Notes: a model not told the origin generated them from the sequence alone. 64,000 nucleotides of DNA from Elusimicrobiaceae bacterium (GCA_017520185.1 JAFXGO010000030.1:62001-126000); one strand, 5' to 3'; positions 1-8,733 are shown, numbered from the stretch's first letter. Numbers and translations are program-made.

Positions 1-19
1 GCGGCTTTCTTTACTCAGA

Positions 20-1180
20 ATGCAATCTGCCGTAGAAATGTATGGTAGAGATTGCCGCGTGGTTCGTTGGGCATATATATATCGTCGATTACGTAATAAA
101 ATTTGGTGGCAGTATCGCCGTCAGTTCTTATCTTTGTTTACCAAAGGACCGGTGCAAGATAATCGCTTACACGTTTTTTGGCATTTGCGCGGTGGCGTAG
201 GCGATGTGGCAGCGGCACGTTTGGCGGTGTTGGCGATGCGTCAGCAATTACCGCACGCAGTATTTTATTATCATGCCGATTCCGCACAGGCTTGTTCGGC
301 TGTATTTGTGCAAGATGAAAAAAATATATTTTTACCCTCAGGTGAACCTTTGTGGTATAAATATGATATTGCCTTTGAGTTGTGTCAAAGTTTCCAACTG
401 GTCCATATCAAACAGAAACGAGTGGAAGTTTTGGCTCCGGATTTTTTGCCGATATTGGAAAAAATCCAACAACGCCAAAAGGATTTTTCTTTCTTTTTAA
501 AAGATAGTTATTTGTTGGAAGATTTGTTAGGACAATGGATGTGGAATCAAGGGCTAAAACGATTGGATTTGCACAGTTATTTGAGCGGTTTGGATTTTGA
601 TGTGGAGGCCACACCTGCTTTACCTGCCGGACTTATTCATCAAGAAATCCTTAAAAAATACAACCTGTCGGGAAAAAAATACATTACACTTCATGATGGG
701 ATTGATGCTGGTTTTCAGTTAAACGGTGCACGCGCACTAAAATGTTGGAGTATTGAAAATTGGAGAGATTTGGCCCGTCTTATTAAAGCCGCTTATCCGG
801 ATTTTCTATTGGTACAATTAGGGGGGAAAAACAGCCCTAAATTTGATTTTGCAGATATTTGCCTGGTGGGGAAAACGGCTTTGGCGGATTTGCCATCTTT
901 GTTAAACAGTTCTTCCCTGCATATAGACGGAGAAAGCGGGTTGGTGCAGTTATCTCGTTATTTACAAAATAAGTGTCTGGTTTTGTTTGGCCCTACGGAT
1001 AAACCGTACTTTCAAATCTCTAAAAATATAAATGTAAAAGAAAATGCCTGCCAAAGTTGCATGTGGTTGTTTGGTCCTCAATGGCATACCCAGTGTGTAC
1101 TAGGACATGAAACCTGCCTTAATATGAAAGCCCTTACCTCTTCCCATGTTTTTCAATTTGTGAAAGATGTTTTAAAATAG
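20..1180 (+). CDS. Glycosyltransferase family 9 (heptosyltransferase-like)
   Basis: Likely transfers a sugar (heptose-type) from a nucleotide donor onto an LPS core or another surface glycan at the inner membrane. The family call rests on the N-terminal glycine-rich loop HLRGGVGDVAAARLAVLAMR (about residues 55-74), a KYITLHDG strand near residue 219, the VQLGG strand, and the C-terminal LNSSSLHIDGESGLVQLSR and LVLFGPTDKPYF segments, typical of GT9 acceptor/donor domains. The last 45 residues hold four cysteines (CQSC, then two single Cys), an unusual cluster that may bind metal. The frame is open to the window edge upstream of ATG 20 and no clear ribosome site is visible, so the true start may lie outside the window or at ATG 38. 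The 3' end overlaps the convergent flippase gene by 9 nt. Family call firm; the sugar cannot be told. Confidence 0.8.
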   Translation: MQSAVEMYGRDCRVVRWAYIYRRLRNKIWWQYRRQFLSLFTKGPVQDNRLHVFWHLRGGVGDVAAARLAVLAMRQQLPHAVFYYHADSAQACSAVFVQDEKNIFLPSGEPLWYKYDIAFELCQSFQLVHIKQKRVEVLAPDFLPILEKIQQRQKDFSFFLKDSYLLEDLLGQWMWNQGLKRLDLHSYLSGLDFDVEATPALPAGLIHQEILKKYNLSGKKYITLHDGIDAGFQLNGARALKCWSIENWRDLARLIKAAYPDFLLVQLGGKNSPKFDFADICLVGKTALADLPSLLNSSSLHIDGESGLVQLSRYLQNKCLVLFGPTDKPYFQISKNINVKENACQSCMWLFGPQWHTQCVLGHETCLNMKALTSSHVFQFVKDVLK

Positions 1181-2704
1181 ATTTTTCGCAATTTTGGAAA
1201 TTTCCGTAGATTTAAGGAAAAGTTCCAAATCTCTACTCTTGTAAGAAATTAAAAGCAAGACAGTCATGTATAAAGAACCGCAGAAAAGTAAAGTCCAAAA
1301 ATAATTCATCTCCGGCAATAAAATCCGCAGAATTGCCGCCGGTACGAGCGAAATAATATTAATGGCGAGCAATCTTAGCAACTCCCAGAAAGAGCGGAAA
1401 TAATTTACAAATGGAAAGTGTTTGCGAAACAAGAAATAATTAAGCAAAAAACCAAATATGGTGCTTGCCAATAAAATATAAGGATAACTGAAGGCCCCCC
1501 ATTTCGGAAGTAAAAACCAAACGGCTCCCGTTAAAGCTAATGAGGATACAATTGCATAAGGGAAACTTTCTTTCATTTTTAACCAAGCGGCAATCGTGTT
1601 GTTTTGCAAATAAGCCGGCACTAATAAAATAAGCATAAAAATCATGGGCCGCAAAAAGCGAACGGTATTTTGCGCATCTTGAAGGTTAAAAGCGCCCCTT
1701 TCAAAGAAAAGACCTACAATATCCAATGCAAAGTAAGAACTAAATACAGCTACAGGGGTCAGTAAAAACAGCAAGAGATGATTAGTGGATAAAAAGTTTT
1801 TATTAAACACATTTACTTGCCCTTTAGAGGCATTTTCCGTTAGTTCTATTTTAGATACATTGGCTACGCGGATAGTGATAATTTCTGTCGGGGAATCGCT
1901 GAGTTGCTTGCAGTAGCTTAAAGCGCTTACAATCCCATACCCCATACCGCTGATTAAGAAAACCGGTAAAAGATTGTTTATGATGTCTATAATGGCTAAT
2001 GTTTGTCCGGTGATCATGTTTTTTTGAGCGCGCGGATGAATGGAGCAGGGACGGGGCGTAAAATCCCAATGCAAATGTTTGTGCATCAACCACATCAGCA
2101 ACCCGATCTGAAGAATATTTGCCGCCAAAAAGCCATAAATCATACAAATAATACCAACCGTTTTTCCCAACAATAATAGACTGATAAGCGGAAAAATAGC
2201 ATTTAGAGGGCCCAATAAAGATGTGGCAAAAAATTTATGCATTTCGGCAACGGCCAACAAGTAATAGTAAATCATGTGAGTGGCAAAGAGGAAAAAAGCA
2301 GCACAGATTAAAAACTGTTCGGACTTCAGTAAAGCCGGATCAAACCGAGAAAAAGCCCCCACCAATCCCACCGGAAATAATAATCCCAGCACGCACAATC
2401 CCAGCGCCAAAAGTACATAAAAATAAAAAATCATGGTTAAAAAGCGGCGGCTTGTTTGTTCGTTTTCTTCTGCCAAGAACATAGCCTCCGGAATCAAAAC
2501 ACTTCCGTTCAATTTAAGCATGAACGTAATCCCGAAACCGATTAGCATGAGAAGATAAAAATAAACGTCCGTATCCGCGCTGGCCCCGAAATAAAGGGCC
2601 ACCAAAATACTGCTGGCCAGAGAAGCCAATTTCCAAAAACCCGTAGCTACCACCGCTAAGGCAGCACCCGCTTTGTAAGAAGTAGTCTTAAAAATAGATA
2701 ACAT
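1172..2704 (-). CDS. murJ: MurJ/MviN-like lipid flippase
   Basis: A polytopic inner-membrane protein of 510 residues with about 12-14 hydrophobic segments, the usual size for the MOP-superfamily flippase MurJ, which moves lipid II or related undecaprenyl-linked sugars to the periplasm. Supporting features are the N-terminal segment with KLASLASSILVALYFGASADTD, matching the MurJ pattern in which a small-residue helix is followed by GAxxxxDxF, and later FFERGAFNLQDAQNT, which resembles the FExGxFxxxxT segment of MurJ. It is convergent with the GT9 gene and divergent from gatB. A Wzx-type O-antigen flippase is the main alternative, and the neighbouring glycosyltransferase leaves that open. The start ATG at 2704 begins an MLSIFKTTSYKAG N-terminus. 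Confidence 0.72.
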   Translation of the reverse strand: MLSIFKTTSYKAGAALAVVATGFWKLASLASSILVALYFGASADTDVYFYLLMLIGFGITFMLKLNGSVLIPEAMFLAEENEQTSRRFLTMIFYFYVLLALGLCVLGLLFPVGLVGAFSRFDPALLKSEQFLICAAFFLFATHMIYYYLLAVAEMHKFFATSLLGPLNAIFPLISLLLLGKTVGIICMIYGFLAANILQIGLLMWLMHKHLHWDFTPRPCSIHPRAQKNMITGQTLAIIDIINNLLPVFLISGMGYGIVSALSYCKQLSDSPTEIITIRVANVSKIELTENASKGQVNVFNKNFLSTNHLLLFLLTPVAVFSSYFALDIVGLFFERGAFNLQDAQNTVRFLRPMIFMLILLVPAYLQNNTIAAWLKMKESFPYAIVSSLALTGAVWFLLPKWGAFSYPYILLASTIFGFLLNYFLFRKHFPFVNYFRSFWELLRLLAINIISLVPAAILRILLPEMNYFWTLLFCGSLYMTVLLLISYKSRDLELFLKSTEISKIAKNLF

Positions 2705-2739
2705 ATTTGATATTATAGTATTTTAGGAGATAAAGCCAA

Positions 2740-4185
2740 GTGACTACACAATTTGAACCCGTTATCGGACTTGAAATACACGTACAACTGGCAAGCAAAA
2801 CTAAAATGTTTTGTTCTTGTCCCAACGGCATGGACGAAAGTTCCGGCCCGAATAGTGAAATTTGCCCCCGCTGCAGCGGTCAGCCCGGCACTTTGCCCGT
2901 TATCAATTTAGGAGCGGTGCGTTTGGGGGTGAGGGCAGGTTTGGCCTTGAGTTGCCAAATCAATGAAATTTCTTCTTTTGAGCGCAAGCATTATTTTTAT
3001 CCGGATTTGCCCAAAGGATATCAAATTACCCAAAATCTTCACCCCATCAACGGACGGGGAGAAATAGAAATTACCTTCGGTCCTAAAGAAAATTTGCAGA
3101 AAAAGAAAATTGGCATCCATCATGCCCATTTGGAAGAAGACGCTGCCAAATCTTCTCACTGTGCCGACTATTCTTTGGTAGATTACAATCGTTCCGGTTG
3201 TCCGTTGTTGGAAATTGTATCCATGCCGGATTTGCGCTCAGCCGATGAAGCTTATGCTTATTTGACGGAGATTAAACGTTTGATGCAGTGGGTGGATGCT
3301 TCTAACTGTGATATGGAAAAAGGCGAACTGCGCGTAGATGTAAACGTTTCTTTGCGTCCTGTAGGGCAAGAGACTTTCGGCACTCGTACCGAAATCAAAA
3401 ACTTAAATTCCTTTAAAGCAGTTCGCGATGCGATTAACTTTGAAATCAATCGCCAAACAGAAGTATTGAATAAAGGTGAAAAAGTGGTGCAACAGACGTT
3501 GCTATGGGATAAGGAAAATAATATTACCAAACCTATGCGTTCTAAAGAAGATGCATTAGACTATCGTTATTTTCCGGAACCGGACCTGCCTGCTTTGATC
3601 CTGCCGAAAGAACGCTTGGAAACGTTGCGTGCGGAAATGCCTGAGTTGCCCGCCTCCAAAGAGGCCAAATTTGTCGGGTTAGGATTATCTGCTTACGATG
3701 CAGGCGTATTAACTATTAGCCGTTCTATTTCAGAATATTTTGAATCGGTACTGCAAGCCGGTGTTCCGGCAAAAGCCGCCGCCAATTGGATTACTACTGA
3801 CTTGATGGGGCTTTTAAATGCCGATAAAAAAGATATTGCTCAAAGTCCTGTAGCAGCGGAAAATTTGGCTGAGTTGATTGGATTAGTGGAAAGTGGAAAA
3901 ATTTCCAGGAACCAAGCCAAAACCGTCTTTGAACAAATGTATAAAACAAAGGAAAAAGCCTCCGTATTGGTGGAAAAATTGGGTCTTTCTCAGGTGAGTG
4001 ATGAAGGGCAGCTTTTTGCTTGGGCGCAAGAAGCCATCAATGAATCCCCCAAAGCAGTGGCTGATTTTAAAAAAGGAAACCGCGCCGCAGTGGGTGCGTT
4101 GGTGGGTGCTGTAATGCGTAAGAGCAAAGGCAAAGCCAACCCTAAGAGAATGAATGAAATTTTGGTGGAACTGTTGAGTAAGTAA
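2740..4185 (+). CDS. gatB: Asp/Glu-tRNA amidotransferase subunit B
   Basis: Subunit B of the GatCAB complex, which converts misacylated Glu-tRNA(Gln) or Asp-tRNA(Asn) to Gln-tRNA or Asn-tRNA. It phosphorylates the acyl group and binds the tRNA. Diagnostic segments are VIGLEIHVQL at the N-terminus, the zinc-binding cysteine pattern CSC...CPRC within residues 28-48, RKHYFYPDLPKGYQITQ, and DYNRSGCPLLEIVS, followed by the C-terminal YqeY-like tail ending in MRKSKGKANPKRMNEIL. The 481 residues are full length. The start is GTG at 2740, supported by TAGGAGA at 2724-2730. gatA and gatC are not in the window, so the complex is encoded at more than one locus. A strong terminator follows at 4209. Confidence 0.97.
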   Translation: MTTQFEPVIGLEIHVQLASKTKMFCSCPNGMDESSGPNSEICPRCSGQPGTLPVINLGAVRLGVRAGLALSCQINEISSFERKHYFYPDLPKGYQITQNLHPINGRGEIEITFGPKENLQKKKIGIHHAHLEEDAAKSSHCADYSLVDYNRSGCPLLEIVSMPDLRSADEAYAYLTEIKRLMQWVDASNCDMEKGELRVDVNVSLRPVGQETFGTRTEIKNLNSFKAVRDAINFEINRQTEVLNKGEKVVQQTLLWDKENNITKPMRSKEDALDYRYFPEPDLPALILPKERLETLRAEMPELPASKEAKFVGLGLSAYDAGVLTISRSISEYFESVLQAGVPAKAAANWITTDLMGLLNADKKDIAQSPVAAENLAELIGLVESGKISRNQAKTVFEQMYKTKEKASVLVEKLGLSQVSDEGQLFAWAQEAINESPKAVADFKKGNRAAVGALVGAVMRKSKGKANPKRMNEILVELLSK

Positions 4186-4208
4186 AAGTGAGTTTTTCAT
4201 CAATTTCA

Positions 4209-4243
4209 CAAAGCACAAGATAACCTCTTGTGCTTTGTTTTTC
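4209..4243 (+). terminator. Rho-independent terminator of gatB
   Basis: A perfect 12-bp stem (CAAAGCACAAGA, loop taacc, TCTTGTGCTTTG) is followed by a run of five T. It lies 24 nt after the gatB stop. The A-rich left flank is weak, so it probably works mainly on the plus strand. Confidence 0.9.
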
Positions 4244-4352
4244 TAATCTAAAAAAGAACTGTCAAAAAATGAAACGATATGATATAGAATAATTAGACAC
4301 ATAAATAAATGGGGAAAAAGAAAAGGGGGGATTTGTCGCCGATAAAGAGCGG

Positions 4353-4382
4353 TTGACCCAAAACCTAAAAGTCTGCTATTAT
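4353..4382 (+). promoter_or_regulatory. Sigma70-type promoter of pal-cpoB-tolB
   Basis: TTGACC at 4353-4358, an 18-nt spacer, then TATTAT at 4377-4382 preceded by TG at an extended -10 position. The predicted start near 4389 gives a leader of about 40 nt, with GGAG at 4415-4418 before the pal ATG. Confidence 0.75.
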
Positions 4383-4428
4383 TTATGTGTAGAAATAAAT
4401 CTATAAATGCAACAATGGAGACACACAA

Positions 4429-4935
4429 ATGAAGAACTTGTTGAAACTGACCTTTGTGCTCGCTTTGGCCGCCGGCTTAACCGCCTGTAGCAAAAACGTC
4501 AAAGACGATGCCAATGCCGATGCCACCTTGCCGGCTGATACCACCACTGAAATGGTGTTAGAAGAAACCACGGTGACGGAAGCTATTCCTGCCCAAGTAG
4601 CTTTGGGTGTGGTGCACTTCGCGCTGGACAAATCCACTTTGACCGCCGAAGCTCGCAAAATTGTAGAAGCCAACGCTAAAGCCATCAAAGCTGTGGGAGA
4701 CAACTACAGCGTAGTGGTAGAAGGCAACTGCGATGACAGAGGCACCATTGCTTACAACATTGCTTTGGGTGAAAAAAGAGCCAACGAAGTAAAAGCTTAC
4801 TACGTTCGCTTGGGTATCCCCGCCGAGAAAATCAGCACCGTTTCTTACGGTAAAGAAAAACCGGTTTGCTATGAAGCCACGCAATCCTGCTGGGCTAAAA
4901 ACCGCCGCGCTGATACCGTCTTGACGGCCAACTAA
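4429..4935 (+). CDS. pal: Peptidoglycan-associated lipoprotein Pal
   Basis: Outer-membrane lipoprotein of the Tol-Pal system that holds the outer membrane to peptidoglycan. It has a lipoprotein signal with lipobox LTAC (Cys20), a short Thr/Ala-rich linker, and an OmpA-like C-terminal domain from about residue 60. Recognisable elements are VVHFALDKSTL, VVVEGNCDDRGTIAYN and ALGEKRANEVKAYY, which correspond to the peptidoglycan-binding loop and helix of the family (usual form GHTDxRGTxEYN and LGxxRAxAV). The 168 residues are normal for Pal. GGAG sits 10 nt upstream of the ATG. It is the first gene of a three-gene set with cpoB and tolB, downstream of a good promoter. Confidence 0.93.
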   Translation: MKNLLKLTFVLALAAGLTACSKNVKDDANADATLPADTTTEMVLEETTVTEAIPAQVALGVVHFALDKSTLTAEARKIVEANAKAIKAVGDNYSVVVEGNCDDRGTIAYNIALGEKRANEVKAYYVRLGIPAEKISTVSYGKEKPVCYEATQSCWAKNRRADTVLTAN

Positions 4936-4963
4936 TTGTTTTGAAAAAGGGGCCCGAACTGTT

Positions 4964-5653
4964 ATGAACAGAAATATAAAAATCTTTTGTTTAGGCGGTT
5001 TGGGCCTTTTGTTGTCCGGCTGCATCGCCAGCGAGCGTGATATGGGTACGCTCAAATTGCAGCTGAAAGAATTAAGCGAAACGATTGCTGTTATGCAGGT
5101 TAACCAAGCAGAGCTTGCCAGCAAAATGGAAGAACTTAATCAGAATTTATCAGTGTCTAACGAGAATCTTTCCCAATTAGATGCGCAAATTTTTAATTTA
5201 TCTGCCAAATTAGATGATATTAATGTTGCCGTAAAATCCGGCCAAAGCGGTGCGGAAAGTACGGCTGAGCAAAAAGTCTTGCTTCCTTCCGATATCTTTA
5301 ACGAAGCCAAAAATCACTTAAACAAACAATCCTATGATTTAGCGGTGACGGGTTTTAAACTTTACATTGATCAATATCCGGAAGGAGAAAATATTGAGCA
5401 AGCCTATATTTATATGGGGGATGCTTATTTTGCTCTAGAACAAGCTAAGCCTGCGGCTATTGCGTATGCCACTGTGCTACAAAAATTTCCTGAAAGTAAA
5501 ATTATTCCTACCGCGCGTTTAAAATATGCGCGCAGTATTATCCCATTAGGCAAGACGGAAGAAGCAAAACGCTATTTTAGTTCCGTCGTGCAGGACTTCG
5601 GCTCTAGTCCGGAGGCCCGTCTGGCCAAAGAAGAACTGGCTAAATTGAAATAA
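4964..5653 (+). CDS. cpoB: Tol-Pal cell division coordinator CpoB (YbgF)
   Basis: Periplasmic partner of the Tol-Pal system that links outer-membrane constriction to peptidoglycan synthesis. The N-terminus carries a lipobox, LLSGC with Cys20, so unlike E. coli CpoB, which is a soluble periplasmic protein, this one should be lipid-anchored. Residues about 30-80 form a coiled coil with heptad-like Leu/Ile spacing, the trimerising segment of YbgF. From about residue 105 come TPR-like repeats (FNEAKNHLNKQSYDLAVTGF, AYIYMGDAYFALEQAKPAA), ending in SPEARLAKEELAKLK. At 229 residues it is close to the family's size. It sits 28 nt after pal and 6 nt before tolB, so co-transcription is very likely. Confidence 0.88.
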   Translation: MNRNIKIFCLGGLGLLLSGCIASERDMGTLKLQLKELSETIAVMQVNQAELASKMEELNQNLSVSNENLSQLDAQIFNLSAKLDDINVAVKSGQSGAESTAEQKVLLPSDIFNEAKNHLNKQSYDLAVTGFKLYIDQYPEGENIEQAYIYMGDAYFALEQAKPAAIAYATVLQKFPESKIIPTARLKYARSIIPLGKTEEAKRYFSSVVQDFGSSPEARLAKEELAKLK

Positions 5654-5659
5654 ATTATC

Positions 5660-6955
5660 ATGAAAAAAACTGTTAAATTGGTGCTGACCGCCTTGTTGGG
5701 TTTGTGTGGCGCGGGTGCTTTGTTTGCGGCTGCGCAGACGGACGTTTATATTGGTATTACGTCTTCCGGAGGAAAAAAACTCCCTACGATTGCTATGCCT
5801 GCTTTTGTTGCGCCGGAAACGGCCCAAAATGCAGCCCAAAAGGTACACGATGTACTACGTGCCGATATTTTGTACGGACGTTATTTTGACGTATCTGAAG
5901 ACGGGCCTGTGTTTGATTCGAAAAATTTAAAAGACACGTTGAAAGGTTGGTCCCAAAAAAGAGCCAACTATATGATTGGTGGCAATATTTCCTATGAAGA
6001 TCCCTATTATACAATTCGGCTATATGTATATGATGTGGCCACGCAATCGCCTGTATTTGCCAAAGCCTTCAAAGGAAATGAATCCAGCTTGCGTCGTTTA
6101 GCGCATATCGCCTCAGACCAAATTATCCAAACTTTGACGGGTCGGCGCGGTATTGCCGATACCAAAATTGCTTTTGCCAACAACTCTACCAAACATAAAG
6201 AAATCTATGTGGTGGATTATGATGGTCAAAATTTGAAAAAATTAACCAATGACCGCAGTATTTCTTTGCTTCCGCGTTGGAGCAAAGACGGGCGTATTTA
6301 TTATACGACGTATCGTTATAAAAATCCGGACATTTTTGCCATTGATTTGAAAGCCGGCAAAATCGCCCCTGTTATTATTCGCGGTGGGTTGTCTTTGATT
6401 GGTGGTGTATCTCCGGATGGAAAAGCGTTGGTTTTTACTAGTTCTAAGGGAGCCAACCCCAGCATTTATATTTATAATTTGGAAACGGGTGAGAAAAAAC
6501 AAATTACCAATCGTCACTCGGTAGATGGTTCTCCGTCTTATTCTCCGGATGGTAAATTTATTACTTTTGTGTCCAATCGTGCCGGAAATCCTCAAATTTA
6601 TGTGATGGAGTTGGCTACCGGGCAAACTCGTCCGTTGACTAAAACGTTCAACTGGTCCGATAGTCCGCAGTGGTCTCCTACCGGAGAGTGGATTGTATTT
6701 GCAGGTCGTGAATCGCCATACCATCCGTTCGATATTTTTCTGGTGGACTTGACGGGTACGCAACTTCGTCGTTTGACCACTGATGCCGGATCTAATGAAG
6801 ACCCGACATGGTCTCCCGATGGGCGGTTTATTGCCTTTACCAGCACGCGAGACGGAGGCCGCCGCAAACTATATGTGATGGATTCTGACGGAAGTGCACC
6901 GCATTTAGTGGCCGATTTGAAGGGAGATAGTTTTACACCGCATTGGTCTTTTTAA
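5660..6955 (+). CDS. tolB: Tol-Pal system beta-propeller protein TolB
   Basis: Periplasmic protein that binds Pal and is part of the Tol energy-transducing envelope system. A Sec signal peptide ends near ALFAAAQ (residues 1-26). An N-terminal mixed alpha/beta domain (about 27-150) follows, with GGNISYEDPYYTIRLYVYD, and then a six-bladed propeller of about 45-residue repeats, each with an SPDG or SPTG turn (for example LLPRWSKDGR, GSPSYSPDGK, DSPQWSPTGE, EDPTWSPDGR). The 431 residues are full length. The gene order pal-cpoB-tolB is the reverse of the common tolB-pal-cpoB order, and tolQRA are not present here. A strong terminator follows. Confidence 0.95.
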   Translation: MKKTVKLVLTALLGLCGAGALFAAAQTDVYIGITSSGGKKLPTIAMPAFVAPETAQNAAQKVHDVLRADILYGRYFDVSEDGPVFDSKNLKDTLKGWSQKRANYMIGGNISYEDPYYTIRLYVYDVATQSPVFAKAFKGNESSLRRLAHIASDQIIQTLTGRRGIADTKIAFANNSTKHKEIYVVDYDGQNLKKLTNDRSISLLPRWSKDGRIYYTTYRYKNPDIFAIDLKAGKIAPVIIRGGLSLIGGVSPDGKALVFTSSKGANPSIYIYNLETGEKKQITNRHSVDGSPSYSPDGKFITFVSNRAGNPQIYVMELATGQTRPLTKTFNWSDSPQWSPTGEWIVFAGRESPYHPFDIFLVDLTGTQLRRLTTDAGSNEDPTWSPDGRFIAFTSTRDGGRRKLYVMDSDGSAPHLVADLKGDSFTPHWSF

Positions 6956-6982
6956 TAACTCTTTAGTAATAAATATTTTTAT

Positions 6983-7022
6983 ACACAGGAGAAAATACAG
7001 CGTTTTCTCCTGTGTTGTTTTT
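6983..7022 (+). terminator. Rho-independent terminator of pal-cpoB-tolB
   Basis: A perfect 13-bp stem, ACACAGGAGAAAA paired with TTTTCTCCTGTGT around a 7-nt loop, followed by TGTTTTTATC. It begins 27 nt after the tolB stop. The rest of 7022-7150 is AT-rich with no gene. Confidence 0.9.
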
Positions 7023-7153
7023 ATCAAGAAAATCTGAAAAATGAACAATTAATTTTTAGTGGTTAAAAAGAAATACCTATACGGCCATGTTGTTTTTTCT
7101 TGTCAAAGAAAACAATCATTAACTTTTTTTGCCAAAATTCTTTAGAGGGGAAA

Positions 7154-7182
7154 TTAATAGAAGCGGTAGTTTTTGCTATTAT
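7154..7182 (+). promoter_or_regulatory. Orphan sigma70-like promoter
   Basis: TTAATA at 7154-7159, a 17-nt spacer and TATTAT at 7177-7182 with a TG extended -10 dinucleotide at 7174-7175. The same TGC-TATTAT core occurs in the pal promoter. No gene follows on this strand: a transcript starting near 7189 would meet the terminator at 7204-7234 after about 45 nt. Confidence 0.4.
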
Positions 7183-7203
7183 ATGGATTAAAACGAACTT
7201 GCA

Positions 7204-7234
7204 AAAAACCCCCACCGATTTGGTGGGGGTTTTT
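7204..7234. terminator. Bidirectional terminator after the 13-gene minus-strand operon
   Basis: AAAAACCCCCACC, loop gattt, GGTGGGGGTTTTT: a perfect 13-bp stem flanked by A5 and T5, so it can work on either strand. It lies 16 nt beyond the stop of the RDD gene, the last gene of the long minus-strand operon. Confidence 0.92.
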
Positions 7235-7249
7235 AGTTAATGCTAAAAT

Positions 7250-8155
7250 TTACTCACAAACAGGTACGGATATATTTTGACAATTCTCTCCGGGATAAAT
7301 TTCACAACATACCTCTCCGTCCGGTTTGGGTAAATGTAGAACGTAGGCTTCTGCTGCTTCATCTTGGAATAATGCCCAATAGCCCGCTTCATCTTGAAAG
7401 AAAGTCACTTCATTTTGGATAATAGGCTCTGTTAAGGGTTCCTGATCCTGTGCCAAAACAGGAAGAACAGAACGGGCAATTTGGCTTTTCAATAAAGTAG
7501 GATTAGCCATTTTGCTAAGAACCGTTAAAGAAAATATTGCAAATACGAAAGCCAAAACCGCTACAATGGTGAAAAATATTCCCAAACGGTTGGGGGTATC
7601 GGGCAGAGGGTCCCCCGTTTGAAAACTGGCTTTTACAACATGAGTTTGTGCAATATAATCGTGTAAGGCTTTTTTTCGATTGCTAAAAGGAGCCATCAAA
7701 AAGCCCAAAGTAAAAATAAAATAAGACAAGGTTTTTGAGAACGTTCTTCCGGTGGCATGAGCAAAACCGATAGAAAACCCCTTTTCGTTAATGACTTTTA
7801 TTTTCATCAAACGTTTACCAAAGGTTGCTTGATGTTTGCCGCCTTCTTGAAGGGCAAAATAAAGCCAAAAGGAAATGGCACCCAATATATTCCATGCCAA
7901 ATAGGTAGAAAGAATGGCAAGGCTATATCCACTGGGATCTTGACCCATTTGTTCGCTAAGAGCGGCTTTATTGCCCAAAAATAACATGATAGGGAAACAT
8001 ATCAAAGCCGGAATAATAGCAGAGAACAAGACGTCTAGCAGAAATGCTATGGCTCTGCGGAAAAATCCTGCATAAGGGATAGAAGCGAGTTGCTGGCTTT
8101 CTTCCGGCAAGACCTCTTCTGTCCAAGGAGTTGCTAAAGTATTTTCTTGGTTCAT
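7250..8155 (-). CDS. RDD-family membrane protein with C-terminal soluble domain
   Basis: A 301-residue inner-membrane protein of the RDD family. Some members act as ion transporters, but most have no known function. The RDD domain starts at YAGFFRRAIAFLLDVL (about residue 27), where the usual Arg and Asp residues are visible, and includes GKRLMKIKVIN and KKALHDYIAQTHVVK, which matches the family's Arg/Asp-rich ending. A further hydrophobic segment (IFFTIVAVLAFVFAIFSL) leads to about 75 soluble residues with three cysteines (CCEIYPGENC) near the end, probably periplasmic; I do not recognise that tail. The frame is open further upstream (to 8293), but ATG 8155 is chosen because it overlaps the tdk stop as ATGA and gives a sensible N-terminus. 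It is the last gene of the operon. Confidence 0.8.
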   Translation of the reverse strand: MNQENTLATPWTEEVLPEESQQLASIPYAGFFRRAIAFLLDVLFSAIIPALICFPIMLFLGNKAALSEQMGQDPSGYSLAILSTYLAWNILGAISFWLYFALQEGGKHQATFGKRLMKIKVINEKGFSIGFAHATGRTFSKTLSYFIFTLGFLMAPFSNRKKALHDYIAQTHVVKASFQTGDPLPDTPNRLGIFFTIVAVLAFVFAIFSLTVLSKMANPTLLKSQIARSVLPVLAQDQEPLTEPIIQNEVTFFQDEAGYWALFQDEAAEAYVLHLPKPDGEVCCEIYPGENCQNISVPVCE

Positions 8156-8733
8156 TTTGCTTTTCTCTCTTTTGGTTTTCGGTAGCAGCGACGGCAACGA
8201 GCTTGGTAAGCATCGGTCGTTCCTACTACAATGCGCTTGGTATCTTTGGTCATGCGCTGGGTAAAAGTGGCAGGGTTGCCGCATTTGGTGCAAACGGCAT
8301 GGTTTTTCATTACAAATTCTGCTTTAGCCATCAAAGCGGCGGTCACTTCAAAGGGTTCTGCTCGATAGTCCGTATCCAATCCGGCCACGATGACGCGTTT
8401 GCCTTGATTGGCCAACTTTTCGCATACTTCCACAATCCCTTTATCAAAAAAGTTTACTTCGTCGATGGCAATTACTTGGGTGTCTTTTTCTACAAGCGGT
8501 AAAATTTCGGTTGAATTTTTAACGCAGCAAGCATCCACTTTATTTTGGTTATGGCTGATAATACTGCCAATTCCGTAGCGCGTATCCAAACGGGAATTAA
8601 ACAGTTGAACCTTTTGTTTTGCAATCAGTGCGGTACGCACGCGGCGAATAAGTTCTTCGGTTTTGCCGGAAAACATACAACCGCAAATTACTTCAATCCA
8701 GCCTTGTTTTTTAAACATTAGGTTCGGGGTCAT
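8152..8733 (-). CDS. tdk: Thymidine kinase (type II)
   Basis: Phosphorylates thymidine to dTMP with ATP in the cytoplasmic pyrimidine salvage pathway. It has a P-loop GCMFSGKTEEL (about residues 18-28), Walker-B-like VIAIDEVNFFD with a conserved Asp-Glu, and a zinc ribbon formed by CTKC and CRRC near the C-terminus. At 193 residues it has the usual size for the tetrameric bacterial enzyme. The stop overlaps the RDD start by 4 nt (ATGA). deoC, also a deoxynucleoside-salvage enzyme, lies at the other end of the same operon. Confidence 0.95.
   Translation of the reverse strand: MTPNLMFKKQGWIEVICGCMFSGKTEELIRRVRTALIAKQKVQLFNSRLDTRYGIGSIISHNQNKVDACCVKNSTEILPLVEKDTQVIAIDEVNFFDKGIVEVCEKLANQGKRVIVAGLDTDYRAEPFEVTAALMAKAEFVMKNHAVCTKCGNPATFTQRMTKDTKRIVVGTTDAYQARCRRCYRKPKERKAK

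Noticed and set aside
4558-5124. 188-codon open frame on the minus strand across pal and cpoB
   Set aside because: Antisense to two well-supported genes, low-complexity composition, no ribosome site or recognisable protein; a shadow of the pal/cpoB codon bias.
8156-8293. 46-residue N-terminal extension of the RDD protein
   Set aside because: It would lie inside tdk; ATG 8155 overlaps the tdk stop as ATGA and starts a sensible membrane protein.
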